From the NCBI GenBank assembly GCA_015066465.1, contig SVOI01000001.1:87441-151440 (forward strand): a stretch of DNA of 64,000 nucleotides, given 5' to 3'. Below, one piece after another: positions 1-9,500 of the stretch. The position numbers and the translations under genes are program-made. A model generated the notes under the pieces. It saw nothing but the letters and a program-made list of their open reading frames with translations, was not told the DNA's origin and made no database searches. Numbering within the stretch: position 1 is the stretch's first letter; the number at the start of each line of letters is the position of its first letter. This stretch comes from Oscillospiraceae bacterium (lineage in GTDB: Bacteria > Bacillota > Clostridia > Oscillospirales > Acutalibacteraceae).

Positions 1-1312
1 CTAAATCAATCATATTGCCACTTTTTGTCATAAGAATGTAATGCTCGAGTTCAAAATATTTTATTCCATAAAGATAATATCCCTCTGCCTTATAAACACT
101 GTCTAAATATTCGTAACGTAAAGCCTCTTGCTTTAATACAATAGCAGAATCTTCTGGGTATAGTACTTTGTTTTCGGTAAAAGCAATTGTGTTGTTAACT
201 GTAGAAAACAGAAGAATGATAATAACAGTTTCTATAAGAATTGTAATATACTTTAAAATTTTTGAGCGTCTCTTGAATTCAGAAATTCCCTCTTTTTCAT
301 CTTTTTTCTTTTTCTTAAAAGGGTTTCTTATTTTATGAGAGAAATGGAATGAGAAGACTTCACCCGCTAAAAATGCTGCGAGTAATAAAGTAACCATAGA
401 ATACAGACTACTGTTCATAAATAACAGAGTATCATTGAATTTAAGATAACATAAAAAGATGTATGTAAAAAGAAATATGATAAAAAATAATGGCGTAGTT
501 AAAATAGTAGGTATAATAAATTTAAAAAGTCCTTTTGTACCTAAAGAATACGTACGTTTTTTTGCAAGCTTAGTGTAATCCTTGAATTTTGCATCACGGA
601 AGGGTGAAGCATCAAAGCCCTCTAAGTCACCATTTTTAAGCTTTTCAAAAAGACGGCTTTCATAAAAAGTAAGATATTTTGCTTTTGAAAGCTTTTTAAT
701 TGCCTTTTCGTGCTCATTATTAAAAAAGTCTGAAACGCCGCCTAAAATAACGTGGCTTATAACTGATTCCTGAAAGTTTCTTATAAGCATATCACGAATT
801 TTAAGGCTTGCATCAAGCATTTCGATTTCTCGTTTAAAAATATCGTCATTAACAAACTTATTAATAGTCTCTTGCTGATTTAATATAAGATTATTTTTAA
901 GAGTACCGGTTTCAGAAATTTCCTGAAGCTTTGGTATAAGCCTTTTTAAAAGGTCGTTAATTTCACCGAAAGCCTGAATCATAATTTCTTCTGTGTAAAG
1001 ATAAGGGTATGTGTAGCATTTGAAGTTTTCAGGCTCTGCCGCAGCTAAAATATCATAAACTGCAAAAGGCAGAAAAGGAGCGGACTCGAAGCCTACGTTA
1101 ATCCAGATAGTGTTTGGAGCGTAAGCTAAAGGTCCGCTTTCTATAAAATATAAATCAATAAAAAAGTTATCGAATGAAAAGCGTGCAATGATGCCATTTT
1201 TATTTTTGCCACCAAAACCTGAAACCAAGTCTTTAAAAGAAAGACTTGGTTTTTCGTTTAATAATGTAGTGGTTGCTCTGCAATTTGTTTTAAAAATTTC
1301 AGTTAAAGTCAT
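1..1312 (-). CDS. Hypothetical membrane protein, C-terminus cut by window edge
   Basis: An uninterrupted minus-strand reading frame starts at the ATG at 1312 (MTLTEIFKTN...) and runs to position 1 without a stop, about 437 residues. The first ~260 residues are soluble, charged and partly helical. Two or three membrane segments follow at roughly residues 270-292, 302-322 and 355-375, with a lysine-rich loop (KKKKKDEKEG) between the last two, then a further soluble part. The start overlaps the stop of the upstream DUF4091 gene by 4 bases (ATGA), so the two are probably translated together. I do not recognise the family. The frame is well supported by its length and by coding-like composition. 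The function is unknown. Confidence 0.8.
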   Translation of the reverse strand, partial: MTLTEIFKTNCRATTTLLNEKPSLSFKDLVSGFGGKNKNGIIARFSFDNFFIDLYFIESGPLAYAPNTIWINVGFESAPFLPFAVYDILAAAEPENFKCYTYPYLYTEEIMIQAFGEINDLLKRLIPKLQEISETGTLKNNLILNQQETINKFVNDDIFKREIEMLDASLKIRDMLIRNFQESVISHVILGGVSDFFNNEHEKAIKKLSKAKYLTFYESRLFEKLKNGDLEGFDASPFRDAKFKDYTKLAKKRTYSLGTKGLFKFIIPTILTTPLFFIIFLFTYIFLCYLKFNDTLLFMNSSLYSMVTLLLAAFLAGEVFSFHFSHKIRNPFKKKKKDEKEGISEFKRRSKILKYITILIETVIIILLFSTVNNTIAFTENKVLYPEDSAIVLKQEALRYEYLDSVYKAEGYYLYGIKYFELEHYILMTKSGNMIDL

Positions 1313-2952
1313 CTTGTTGCAATCTCGATTTCTTTATTTATTTCTGCTCGTTTATTCAAAAGCCACTCCATATCGTGTGGGTAGTTTTTAAATGTAAGCT
1401 CTGTGTCAAGATTTTTTTGTAATATTTTTAAAACGTGTTCACGTGAAGTGAGACGCTCTAAATATTTCATTGCTCTGTAGTCGCAAAGACCTTCGTAAAA
1501 TACTTCGTGTCTTGTGGAGTTCCATGGTTTGTGGTTTGGCCCTGGGTAAACTACAAATGAGTCACCAGATGGGAAAGCTCCGCCAGCATCAGTTACCTCA
1601 TAAGGGTTAATCTGCTTTTTGGAGTATTGGGTAAACCAGAAGTTATGACCCCATTGTAAAAAGCCTTTAGCTTCATATTTATAAAGGAGTAACCCTAAAA
1701 TTCTGTTTCTTACAGGAGGCATTGCAAACATTCTGTTAGGTAAAAAGTCGTTTGTTTCTGTGCAACAGTAATAAGTCCAGAAATCTTTTACTTCTGCTTT
1801 GAAAATATCTGCAACATCTTCGCCACAAATAGGGGTTTTTACGAGACCTTGTCTGTAAAATTCTATATTTGAAAGTGCATCAATTACGTGGAAGTGTGGG
1901 AAAAGCTGGTCTACAATATAAGAAGCTTTTTTATAATCTTCAAGCTGTTCTTCGTTTGGTTCATCAGAAACGTGAAGATAACAAGCTTCCTGAATACCTA
2001 AACGCTCAACCTCTTTTGTGAATGCTTTTGCAAACACTGCGAGGAACTGAACGTAATCTTTATCATTTGCTCGTGTATTCCAACCGAAAATCTGCTTTTT
2101 GACTCCTTTTACGTTTGCAATAACTTTTGGAGCATGCTTTGCACCCCATTGAGTGAATAAGTGCGAGATTTCAAAATATCTTATACCGCAATCAATACAG
2201 GTTTTTACAAATTTATCAAAGTGTCTGAAGCTGAAACGATAGCCCACGTCAATTCTGTCAACCTCAACTAACTGGAAGGTTGGTCTTTCGCCACCAACCT
2301 CTGTATCAAGCGGTGGGGTGAAAACAGGGGTGTAAATCATATTCACACCGTGAGCAACGGCATTTTTAAGATAATTCTTAAAGAGTTGCCAGAATTCTTC
2401 TGTAAAAGGCTCAACGTTATAATGCTTGTAAAGACAGTCATAATGCATCCAGTTTGTGTAAATCAAATCCTGCATTGGTAATTGTCTCGGGATTGTTTTT
2501 AAACTGAAAATATGCTTGTTGTTTTCGTCATACATACCTTTTTTGAGGAAAACTGTAATACTGTTTGAACCAGCAATATAATCCATTTCAGGTGTGTATT
2601 TAAACCAGAGACAATTCCACTCACCTTTTGTTAACTCAACGGTATTATCGTCGTTTATTGGTTGCAATAAATCGGGGTATGAGCTTCTTTTTGTATCATA
2701 ATGAAAGTCATCGTGGTCATCTGGTGCGGCATAAGTTGTTGGCATATCTATAACTTTATAAATCTTAATGCCATCACGAAGGTTTGAAGCAACCTCAACA
2801 GTGATGTTACAATCTTCATCTGTCTGCGGGAAAATTGCTATCTGAAAATTGAAGACTTCACCACGAAGAACAGAGAACTCGGTGAATTCATCAAAGTTCG
2901 GTTCAACATCTTTAAATACTTTTGTAAGTGAAGAAAGTAAAATAGATTTCAT
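1309..2952 (-). CDS. DUF4091 / GH123-like catalytic domain protein
   Basis: This 547-residue protein has no signal peptide. Its N-terminal half looks like a beta-sandwich (about residues 1-150). It is followed by a TIM-barrel-like region carrying the DUF4091 hallmark 'LHVSDEPNEEQ' near residue 325 and a C-terminal tail with 'GPNHKPWNSTRHEVFYEGL'. DUF4091 proteins are related to the GH123 N-acetylgalactosaminidase fold and are thought to act on glycans; the substrate cannot be read from sequence. The start has a GAGGTG ribosome binding site 8 bases upstream. The gene follows an MFS transporter on the same strand, separated by a 277-bp inverted-repeat element, and overlaps the next gene by 4 bases. 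An intracellular glycosidase role is inferred. Confidence 0.85.
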   Translation of the reverse strand: MKSILLSSLTKVFKDVEPNFDEFTEFSVLRGEVFNFQIAIFPQTDEDCNITVEVASNLRDGIKIYKVIDMPTTYAAPDDHDDFHYDTKRSSYPDLLQPINDDNTVELTKGEWNCLWFKYTPEMDYIAGSNSITVFLKKGMYDENNKHIFSLKTIPRQLPMQDLIYTNWMHYDCLYKHYNVEPFTEEFWQLFKNYLKNAVAHGVNMIYTPVFTPPLDTEVGGERPTFQLVEVDRIDVGYRFSFRHFDKFVKTCIDCGIRYFEISHLFTQWGAKHAPKVIANVKGVKKQIFGWNTRANDKDYVQFLAVFAKAFTKEVERLGIQEACYLHVSDEPNEEQLEDYKKASYIVDQLFPHFHVIDALSNIEFYRQGLVKTPICGEDVADIFKAEVKDFWTYYCCTETNDFLPNRMFAMPPVRNRILGLLLYKYEAKGFLQWGHNFWFTQYSKKQINPYEVTDAGGAFPSGDSFVVYPGPNHKPWNSTRHEVFYEGLCDYRAMKYLERLTSREHVLKILQKNLDTELTFKNYPHDMEWLLNKRAEINKEIEIATR

Positions 2953-2978
2953 AATTCACACCTCGATTTTCTGAGTTT

Positions 2979-3255
2979 TAGGGTGAAAGGATTTATCCGA
3001 ACCGTGTTTTTTATAGACGGATTTCCGTTCACTCTTCGTTAAAATACTCGCAAATCCGTAAAGGATTCGCTCCGTTTTTGCCTTGATTGACCAAAAATCC
3101 GTTCTATAAAAAATCTTCGACCTACAAAGCGAAAGATTTTTATTGGATTTTTGGTGTTGAGGGTGAAGGTAGGCTGACGCCTATCAAGACCGAAACGCCG
3201 AAAAGACTTAAAAATACTCGCTTTTAGGCAGGTTCGGATAACTCGTTTCACCCTA
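2979..3255. mobile_element. MITE-like element with 25-bp terminal inverted repeats
   Basis: The ends are 25-bp inverted repeats, TAGGGTGAAA..TCCGAACC at 2979-3003 and its complement at 3231-3255, matching at 23 of 25 positions. Both ends carry TA, as expected for a TA target duplication of a Tc1/mariner/IS630-type transposase. There is no transposase inside. An inner hairpin pairs CCAAAAATCC (about 3091) with GGATTTTTGG (about 3145), and the word AAAATACTCG occurs twice (3041 and 3211). It lies between the MFS gene and the DUF4091 gene, leaving the ribosome binding site of the latter intact. The MITE identity is inferred from structure only. Confidence 0.6.
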
Positions 3256-3265
3256 GGGGATGTAA

Positions 3266-4669
3266 TCAGTTCTCTTTTCTTGTTAAGCCTTTTTTCTTGA
3301 GTAATAAAAGTGGAATAAATACAAGAATAGCGAGAACTGCACTGTAAATAAACATTGTAGCATCTGGTACGATTGTTTCTACACCATATTCATTTGTGTA
3401 GGTTGCACCAGCGTTTCTACAAGCAATATCACCGATAGCAGGGCCAACAATCATAGGAATAAGAACAAAGAAAATCATTCTTATACCCTGGAAAAGACCT
3501 GTCTTTTCAGGTGGTGTAAAGTCACGTGTAGCAGCGTTTAATTGAATTGTGAGAACAAGGTAACCAATAAGTGTAGGAGCGATACCTATTAAAAGTGTGT
3601 AAAGACTTGTTCCTGTTGAAAGTATAAATAAACCTAAAATAAGAAGAATTACACCAGGGATAAATCCTAAGAATTTGTTTTTATCTGAGAGCTTCATTAA
3701 TACAACAATACCTGCAATAATAGCTGCAACAGCAAGAACTGCGACTATAATAAGTGAAGGTGGGAAGGCTGAAAGTAATGCTGAATTAGCTTCGCTTGCA
3801 AGAATAACATATTGAAGGTAAACGAAAAGGTATGGGAAGAAAACCTGGAATGCACAGTTAAAAATACAAACAGAAGCAAGAATTAAATAAAGCTGAGAAT
3901 TTTCTTTAATAACCTTTGGTCTGAAGCCATAAAGAAGGTCAGACCAGTAGCTTGTGTTCTTTTCTTTTGGTTCTTTGTGAGCTGGTTCTTTAAGAGAGAA
4001 AAGACCAATAATACCACTTGCAACAACTAAAAGACCGAGTCCACCAAAGAATACTTTATAAGAAACTGTACCAGCCTGAGCGAATGAACCAACGCCCATT
4101 ACGATAGCCATAGCTAAAAAGCCTACAAACAAAAAGGCTGTTTCAACCTTAGGACGAGTGCTTGTAGTAGTAACATCAGTAACCCAGGCATTAAAAGCAG
4201 AGTCGTTACTGGTTGAACCCATAAAGGTCATAAGCATATCCATTATGATAACTGCCCACACTGTGAAGGTGAGAATCTGAACAGCATCTGTAAGACCAAA
4301 TATAGCGGCAATATTATCTCTTGTAATAAATCCGAAAAGTGCAGTAACAGCACCCCATACAATGTAGCCTATTGAAATAAACACTTTTCTGTTTCTTAAT
4401 CTGTCACTGAATGTACCCATAATAAATGTAGTGAGCACTGCAGTTATAGCAGAAAGTGCAACCATTCGGCTTATAGCGGTAGTTGGTGCCATTGTGCCAG
4501 CGAGTGCCTCTTGTGAAGCTCCTGCATAAACTGAGTTGTAGAGGAATGTATTAAAATACATATTCTCCAAGTTCCATGCAATACCACCAATAAGGTTAAA
4601 AAGGAAGAGGTTGAACCAGATTCTACCAGAAAGTTTAGAGTCTGGTGCTAATGTTTTTTCTTTTTTCAT
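3266..4669 (-). CDS. MFS transporter
   Basis: A 467-residue integral membrane protein with about 12 hydrophobic segments, a charged N-terminus (MKKEKTLAPDSK) and a polar loop near residues 230-250 between the two six-helix halves. The first loop holds 'GTFSDRLRNRK', matching the MFS loop 2-3 signature (GxxxDRxGRR), which places it in the major facilitator superfamily. The substrate is unknown; the DUF4091 glycosidase-like gene downstream on the same strand suggests a sugar. A good promoter (TTGACT-17-TATAAT on the minus strand) lies 60-90 bases upstream and a GGAG-like site precedes the ATG. The stop codon is 10 bases from the edge of the MITE-like element. Confidence 0.85.
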   Translation of the reverse strand: MKKEKTLAPDSKLSGRIWFNLFLFNLIGGIAWNLENMYFNTFLYNSVYAGASQEALAGTMAPTTAISRMVALSAITAVLTTFIMGTFSDRLRNRKVFISIGYIVWGAVTALFGFITRDNIAAIFGLTDAVQILTFTVWAVIIMDMLMTFMGSTSNDSAFNAWVTDVTTTSTRPKVETAFLFVGFLAMAIVMGVGSFAQAGTVSYKVFFGGLGLLVVASGIIGLFSLKEPAHKEPKEKNTSYWSDLLYGFRPKVIKENSQLYLILASVCIFNCAFQVFFPYLFVYLQYVILASEANSALLSAFPPSLIIVAVLAVAAIIAGIVVLMKLSDKNKFLGFIPGVILLILGLFILSTGTSLYTLLIGIAPTLIGYLVLTIQLNAATRDFTPPEKTGLFQGIRMIFFVLIPMIVGPAIGDIACRNAGATYTNEYGVETIVPDATMFIYSAVLAILVFIPLLLLKKKGLTRKEN

Positions 4670-4728
4670 AAAGGAACTCCTTTGTTTTTATTTTTGCACA
4701 AAATATTGTTGCAAACTATATCTATTTT

Positions 4729-4757
4729 ATTATAAATCACTAAAGGAGTAAAGTCAA
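4729..4757 (-). promoter_or_regulatory. Sigma-A promoter for the MFS gene
   Basis: On the minus strand TTGACT (4757-4752) and TATAAT (4734-4729) are separated by 17 bases. It points at the MFS gene starting at 4669. Confidence 0.7.
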
Positions 4758-4812
4758 GAAAATAGATTGCATAAATAGTGTAAAATGAGACAATAATTTA
4801 ATAAATTAGTTG

Positions 4813-4841
4813 TTTACAAATTTTAGAAAGTGTGATAAACT
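4813..4841 (+). promoter_or_regulatory. Extended -10 promoter for the radical SAM gene
   Basis: TTTACA (4813-4818), a 17-base spacer and TAAACT (4836-4841), with a TGA just before the -10 giving an extended -10 element. It is divergent to the MFS promoter. Confidence 0.55.
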
Positions 4842-4887
4842 ATTCAGCGTGTTTGTTTTTTAATATAAAAGAAAGGAGTTGGGCATT

Positions 4888-6285
4888 GTGGAACATAAAT
4901 TGGTTCATTTTGCGGCTGATAAAACTATTTCAAGCATTTTGAAGTATATAGATAAAGAGCCTCAGAAAAATCTTCTTAAAATTCTCAGTATTGTTGAGAA
5001 AACTTTTAAAATGTACCCCAAAGAAAACTATGCCAAAATGCGAAATGCTGTTTTAGATGATAATAATTCTCACACGATTTTAGCAAAGAGCATTTTAAAA
5101 GATGTTGACCACAGTTTAATTAAAAGTCTTCTTCTTTCTTTAGGTGTTCACGCTGGTTTTTATGGTACAAAAACTGTAAGAGCTAATCGTGAAAAATATA
5201 AATGCAATATCCCGTGGATAATTCTCTTCGACCCGACTTCTGCTTGTAACTTAAAGTGCAAGGGTTGCTGGTCTGCTGAGTATGGTCACTCATTTCAACT
5301 ATCACTTGATGAAATGAGAAGCATTGTAAGTCAGGGTAAAGAAATGGGCACTCATTTTTATATGCTTACAGGTGGAGAGCCACTTATAAGAAAAAATGAT
5401 ATTGTAACACTTGCTTCAGAAAATAAAGAATGTACATTTTTAATTTATACAAACGCTACTTTAATTGACCAGAAATTCTGTGACGATATTAAGAAGTGTG
5501 GTAACATTACACTCGCTTTAAGTATTGAAGGCTCAAAAGAAAGCAATGATTTCCGTCGTGGTGACGGAGCTTATGACACAACCATTAAAGCTATGGAGCT
5601 TTTAAAGCACAATAAAATTCTTTTTGGTATTTCTGTTTGTTACACAAGTAAAAATGTTGAAAGTGTTACAAGTGATGACTTCTTAAATGATATGATTGAA
5701 AAGGGCGTGAAATATGCGCTTTACTTCAACTATATGCCTGTTGGTAGTGATGGTCAGAAAGATTTAATACCAACACCTATGCAGAGAAAATATATGTATA
5801 TGTGGCTTAAAAGAACAAGAAACGGCAAAACAGGTAAGCCAATATTTGTTATGGACTTCCAGGATGATGGTGAGTACGTTGGCGGTTGTATTGCTGGTGG
5901 CAGAAACTATTTCCACATAAACTCAAAGGGCGATATTGAGCCTTGCGTTTTCGTTCACTATTCAGATTCAAATATAAGAGAAACAACTCTTTTAGAATCT
6001 TTACAAAGACCACTTTTCCAGGCATACAGAAAAGGTCAGCCTTTTAACGATAACCATTTAATGCCTTGTCCTATGCTTGAAAATCCTGATATTTTAAGAA
6101 AAATTATAAAAGAAACAGGTGCTAAGAGCACCGACCATCTTATTAACGAAGACGTTGATGAGCTTTGTGATAAATGTGTTGATTTCAGTAAGGCTTGGGC
6201 ACCAGTTGCCGAAGAATTGTGGAAAAACAACCCACACCCGAAAATTTTTACACAGTATTACAGAGACTCAGATGAAGCAAAATAA
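4888..6285 (+). CDS. Radical SAM/SPASM domain protein
   Basis: A 465-residue protein. An N-terminal helical region of about 110 residues precedes the radical SAM core, which has the [4Fe-4S] motif CNLKCKGC (Cys 120, 124, 127) and 'LTGGEPL' for SAM binding. The C-terminal part has further cysteines ('GGCIAGG', 'IEPC', 'CPMLEN', 'ELCDKC'), as in SPASM domains that hold auxiliary Fe-S clusters. Such proteins often modify peptides or mature enzymes, but no precursor peptide gene is visible next to it. GTG at 4888 is preferred because the AAAGGAG site (4872-4878) lies 9 bases upstream; the in-frame TTG at 4879 abuts that site. It stands alone between a promoter and a strong terminator. Confidence 0.85.
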   Translation: MEHKLVHFAADKTISSILKYIDKEPQKNLLKILSIVEKTFKMYPKENYAKMRNAVLDDNNSHTILAKSILKDVDHSLIKSLLLSLGVHAGFYGTKTVRANREKYKCNIPWIILFDPTSACNLKCKGCWSAEYGHSFQLSLDEMRSIVSQGKEMGTHFYMLTGGEPLIRKNDIVTLASENKECTFLIYTNATLIDQKFCDDIKKCGNITLALSIEGSKESNDFRRGDGAYDTTIKAMELLKHNKILFGISVCYTSKNVESVTSDDFLNDMIEKGVKYALYFNYMPVGSDGQKDLIPTPMQRKYMYMWLKRTRNGKTGKPIFVMDFQDDGEYVGGCIAGGRNYFHINSKGDIEPCVFVHYSDSNIRETTLLESLQRPLFQAYRKGQPFNDNHLMPCPMLENPDILRKIIKETGAKSTDHLINEDVDELCDKCVDFSKAWAPVAEELWKNNPHPKIFTQYYRDSDEAK

Positions 6286-6291
6286 TTACAT

Positions 6292-6324
6292 GGGCAGTAG
6301 ACTAAAAAGGTTAGTCTGCTGCCC
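6292..6324 (+). terminator. Intrinsic terminator after radical SAM gene
   Basis: A 14-bp stem (GGGCAGTAGACTAA / TTAGTCTGCTGCCC, one G-U pair) with a 5-base loop, followed by an AT-rich run. Confidence 0.8.
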
Positions 6325-6399
6325 GATTTATTTATTACTAAACCGAATTTCTTAAAAGGAAAATAATTGTTAACATTCCATAAAAAAATTTATAGTTTA

Positions 6400-6427
6400 T
6401 TGACACTATGAACAAAAGTGGTATAAT
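6400..6427 (+). promoter_or_regulatory. Sigma-A promoter for the large FIVAR/dockerin gene
   Basis: TTGACA (6400-6405), a 16-base spacer and TATAAT (6422-6427): both hexamers are perfect consensus. Confidence 0.85.
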
Positions 6428-6476
6428 TACAATGGAAATTAATTTATATATTAAAAAAAGGAGCAGGTAACTTTTA

Positions 6477-6524
6477 ATGAAGAAGTGAAATAAAATTTTA
6501 AGTGCTATACTTGCGAGTGCTGTT
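6477..6524 (+). other. Signal-peptide coding segment interrupted by an in-frame TGA
   Basis: ATG at 6477 is in frame with the large gene starting at 6525 and sits downstream of an AAAAGGAG site (6456-6463) and a perfect promoter. The codons read Met-Lys-Lys-TGA-Asn-Lys-Ile-Leu-Ser-Ala-Ile-Leu-Ala, continuing into the hydrophobic start of the long frame. Without the TGA at 6486-6488 this would be a textbook Sec signal peptide ending near 'TTGNA/A'. TTA (Leu) to TGA is a single base change. It is either a nonsense mutation, a sequencing error, or low-level readthrough. Confidence 0.75.
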
Positions 6525-9500
6525 ATGTGCAGTAGCATACCATTTTTTATGACAACTGGTAATGCAGCATATTTTACAGATGGCTCTGAGTGGGAAAGAA
6601 CCAATTCCGATTACGGTAAAATTGATGCTAAGGTAACAAATACTGATTATAAGTTTATGCAAACTGAGGATAATCAGGAGTTTACATTTAATCAGCATCT
6701 TTCTTTAGAGAAGGCTGCGGGTGAGGCGTATGCACGCTTTAATAGTCTTACTCTTTATACAGGTGGAACAAATACAGATGCCTCTTTAAAAGTAGAAGAA
6801 TATCCTGAAAAAATTACAACTAACGGTACAGGGGAGCTTCTCAATAAAATGAACTTCACATATTCGTGGAGTGCTGATAATGACAATGCGGCTGATGTAG
6901 GTGTTTCTAATGGTGATATCAGAGCACACGATTTAAGAGGTACTGTGGTTGACCTTTCTGGCTGCCCTGACTATCAGTGGGATTGTGCTCTTAGCTTTGT
7001 TGTAGTTCACCCTGAGGATGAGCCTTTTGGTGAAATAAAAACAAATTATTACTGGGATTTTAACTGGACCTATGCAGACGTTGGTCTTATGGGTAGCAGA
7101 ACAACAAGACAGGTGCGTTTTGCTACAGATATCGTAATAACTGATGTTCGTGAACTCAGGAATAAAATTGATGAATTTAAAACCCAGATAGAAGATTATG
7201 AAAACGGAAACTCTCAAAATTTAGATGAGTCAAGATACTTAAAGCTTAAAAAGTTTGTCAATGCTGTACCAAGCGATATGCTTAATGGTAACAAGTTTTA
7301 TACACAATCAGAAGTCGATTCGATGTACGCCTACATAACAGAAACGGTAGAGGGTTTGGCAGATTATACTGATTACTATCAGATTCGCAGTAAGATTTCT
7401 AAAATTACAGAAAAAAGCGGAGACAACTATATTTATGGTAATGGCTACACCAAAGAGTCACTTGATGAGGTATCAAGTGAATTATCTAAGATAGACAGTG
7501 CTCTTAATAAATCACTTTTATTAGCTCAGCAGGATGTAGTTGATGAAGCAACAGCTCAATTAAAAGGTTTGTTAAGTAAGCTCGTTGCAAAGAGTGTTTA
7601 TCAGGCTGATACCTCAGGCTCAAAGACAGACGATGTTTTCGATACCTGTGTCGATGGTCCTGATGCTGATATGGGTAAGCAGGATGGTACAGAAATGAAC
7701 TTCCATCTTAATGCTACTGCATATAAATTTATTCAGATTTATGACGATGAAGTTTTTAATGTTCATCAGGAAATTTATGCCTCGAGCCGACATAATACAA
7801 TTGGCAGAACATTCCCTTATGTAGAGTCATTTACTTTTGATGAAAGTGTTTGTGTAACAGACTGCTTCTACAGAGTAGATGGTGCAGTGAATAACACAAC
7901 TGCATTTCTCTCAAGAGTTTTAGCTGGTAGTTTATCTGACCACGAAAATGGTAATAAAGAGTTTAACCAATGGAAATATGTTGCAAGAGATACTATCTAT
8001 GATGGTTCGGCGGGTGAGTCATCAAGGTCAATGACAAGTGATGGACTCATAAAAAGAATAGAAATTGGTGGCTCGGGTGCTGAGGGCTTCGGTTCCAGAT
8101 ATGGTTACTGGGCAGATGCAGATATTCTTTTTAAAGGCGATGGAGCAGATGTAGCAAGTGCAGAAGAAAATCTCAGCTTTATTTGGCGCTTGCAGACTAA
8201 CGATGATGATACCTCATCAGATACCTTCCATCTCCATTTACCTGTAAGTGTTCTCGTTACAGATGCCCGTGATTTAGTAAAGCTTTATGACGAGTTAAAG
8301 GAATTAGAGGGCGATGAGGAAGAAAGATTAAAATATACAGAAAGCTCTATAAATGCTGTGACTCCAGCTTTAGCTGTAATTCCTGAGGACCTTATTTATG
8401 GTGGTAAATATTACACACAGACAGAGGTTGATTCATATTATAATCAGCTTGCAAGCACAAAGGAGTCTCTCGAGCTTCTTGCAGATTATACAGAATTCAA
8501 TAAAGCTTATGAAGAAGCGTTAACAAGAAATAATGATGATGCAAAATATGAACCAACAGCATTTTCATCTTATATGGCAACTGTTGAATATATAAACGCA
8601 AATCTTGACAGGCGTTTAGGTGAAACACAGCAAAATGTAGTAGATGAAGCAACAAAGCAATTAAACGATTTGATGGTTATATTAGAGCAGAACGCTTTTT
8701 GTGATTATTCTAAGCTTGATTACTTGATTGAATATGCTGAATCAAAATTCCCTGAATACACCTCACAAGAGAATTATAGCGAAGAAATTTATGCTGCTAT
8801 GATGGAATCACTCAATAACGCTAAGGCAGTAGATAGAGAGATGGTTAAGGGCGTTGATGGTGCAAATCAGCAGATAATTGATGCAGCAACAGAAGAACTC
8901 CTTTATGCAATTTATTATGATTATTTTGATTCAGCCTCAAAGGATATCATAAAGAATAATAATGAGGATGAGAACGGCAATAAGGTATATCTTGACGAAG
9001 AATTTGAAAAATTCAAGGAAGAATATGCTGAAATTACTTCTGAGTTAGAAAAAAATGTTGCAGATGAAACTACGTCAAACCATGATGATTTTGAAAAAGC
9101 TACAACAGATCTTTCTAATTCACACACTAAGCTCGAAGAAGCAAAATTTGTTGATTTGACAGATATTAAAAACGCAATAGAGGATGCTAAAGAGCTGACT
9201 AATGACGGCTTTACAGATTCAAGCTGGAATAATCTTCAGGACAAAATAAAGGAAGCTGAGGATTTAGTTGCAACAAACCCTGTTCAGGGCGAAAATGGTT
9301 CTGGTACCATACAGGTTGAAAAAGCTATTGAAGCTATTACTGATGCACAAAACAAGCTTAAGAAAAAGGCTGATTATACAGCGTTTAATAAGGCTATGGA
9401 GTCTGCAGAGGCCATTATAAATGATACTGAAACTGTTTATACAAACAGTTCAAAAAATGCAGTTCTTGAAGCTTATGATGCTGCAGAAAAATTAGATAAG

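Noticed and set aside
3039..3251. 70-codon open frame on the minus strand
   Set aside because: It lies wholly inside the inverted-repeat element, has no ribosome binding site and its composition follows the repeat.
6486..6488. TGA read as selenocysteine or as Trp by an altered genetic code
   Set aside because: UGA ends several genes here through ATGA overlaps, and no SECIS-like stem-loop or selenoprotein family is recognised, so recoding is less likely than mutation.
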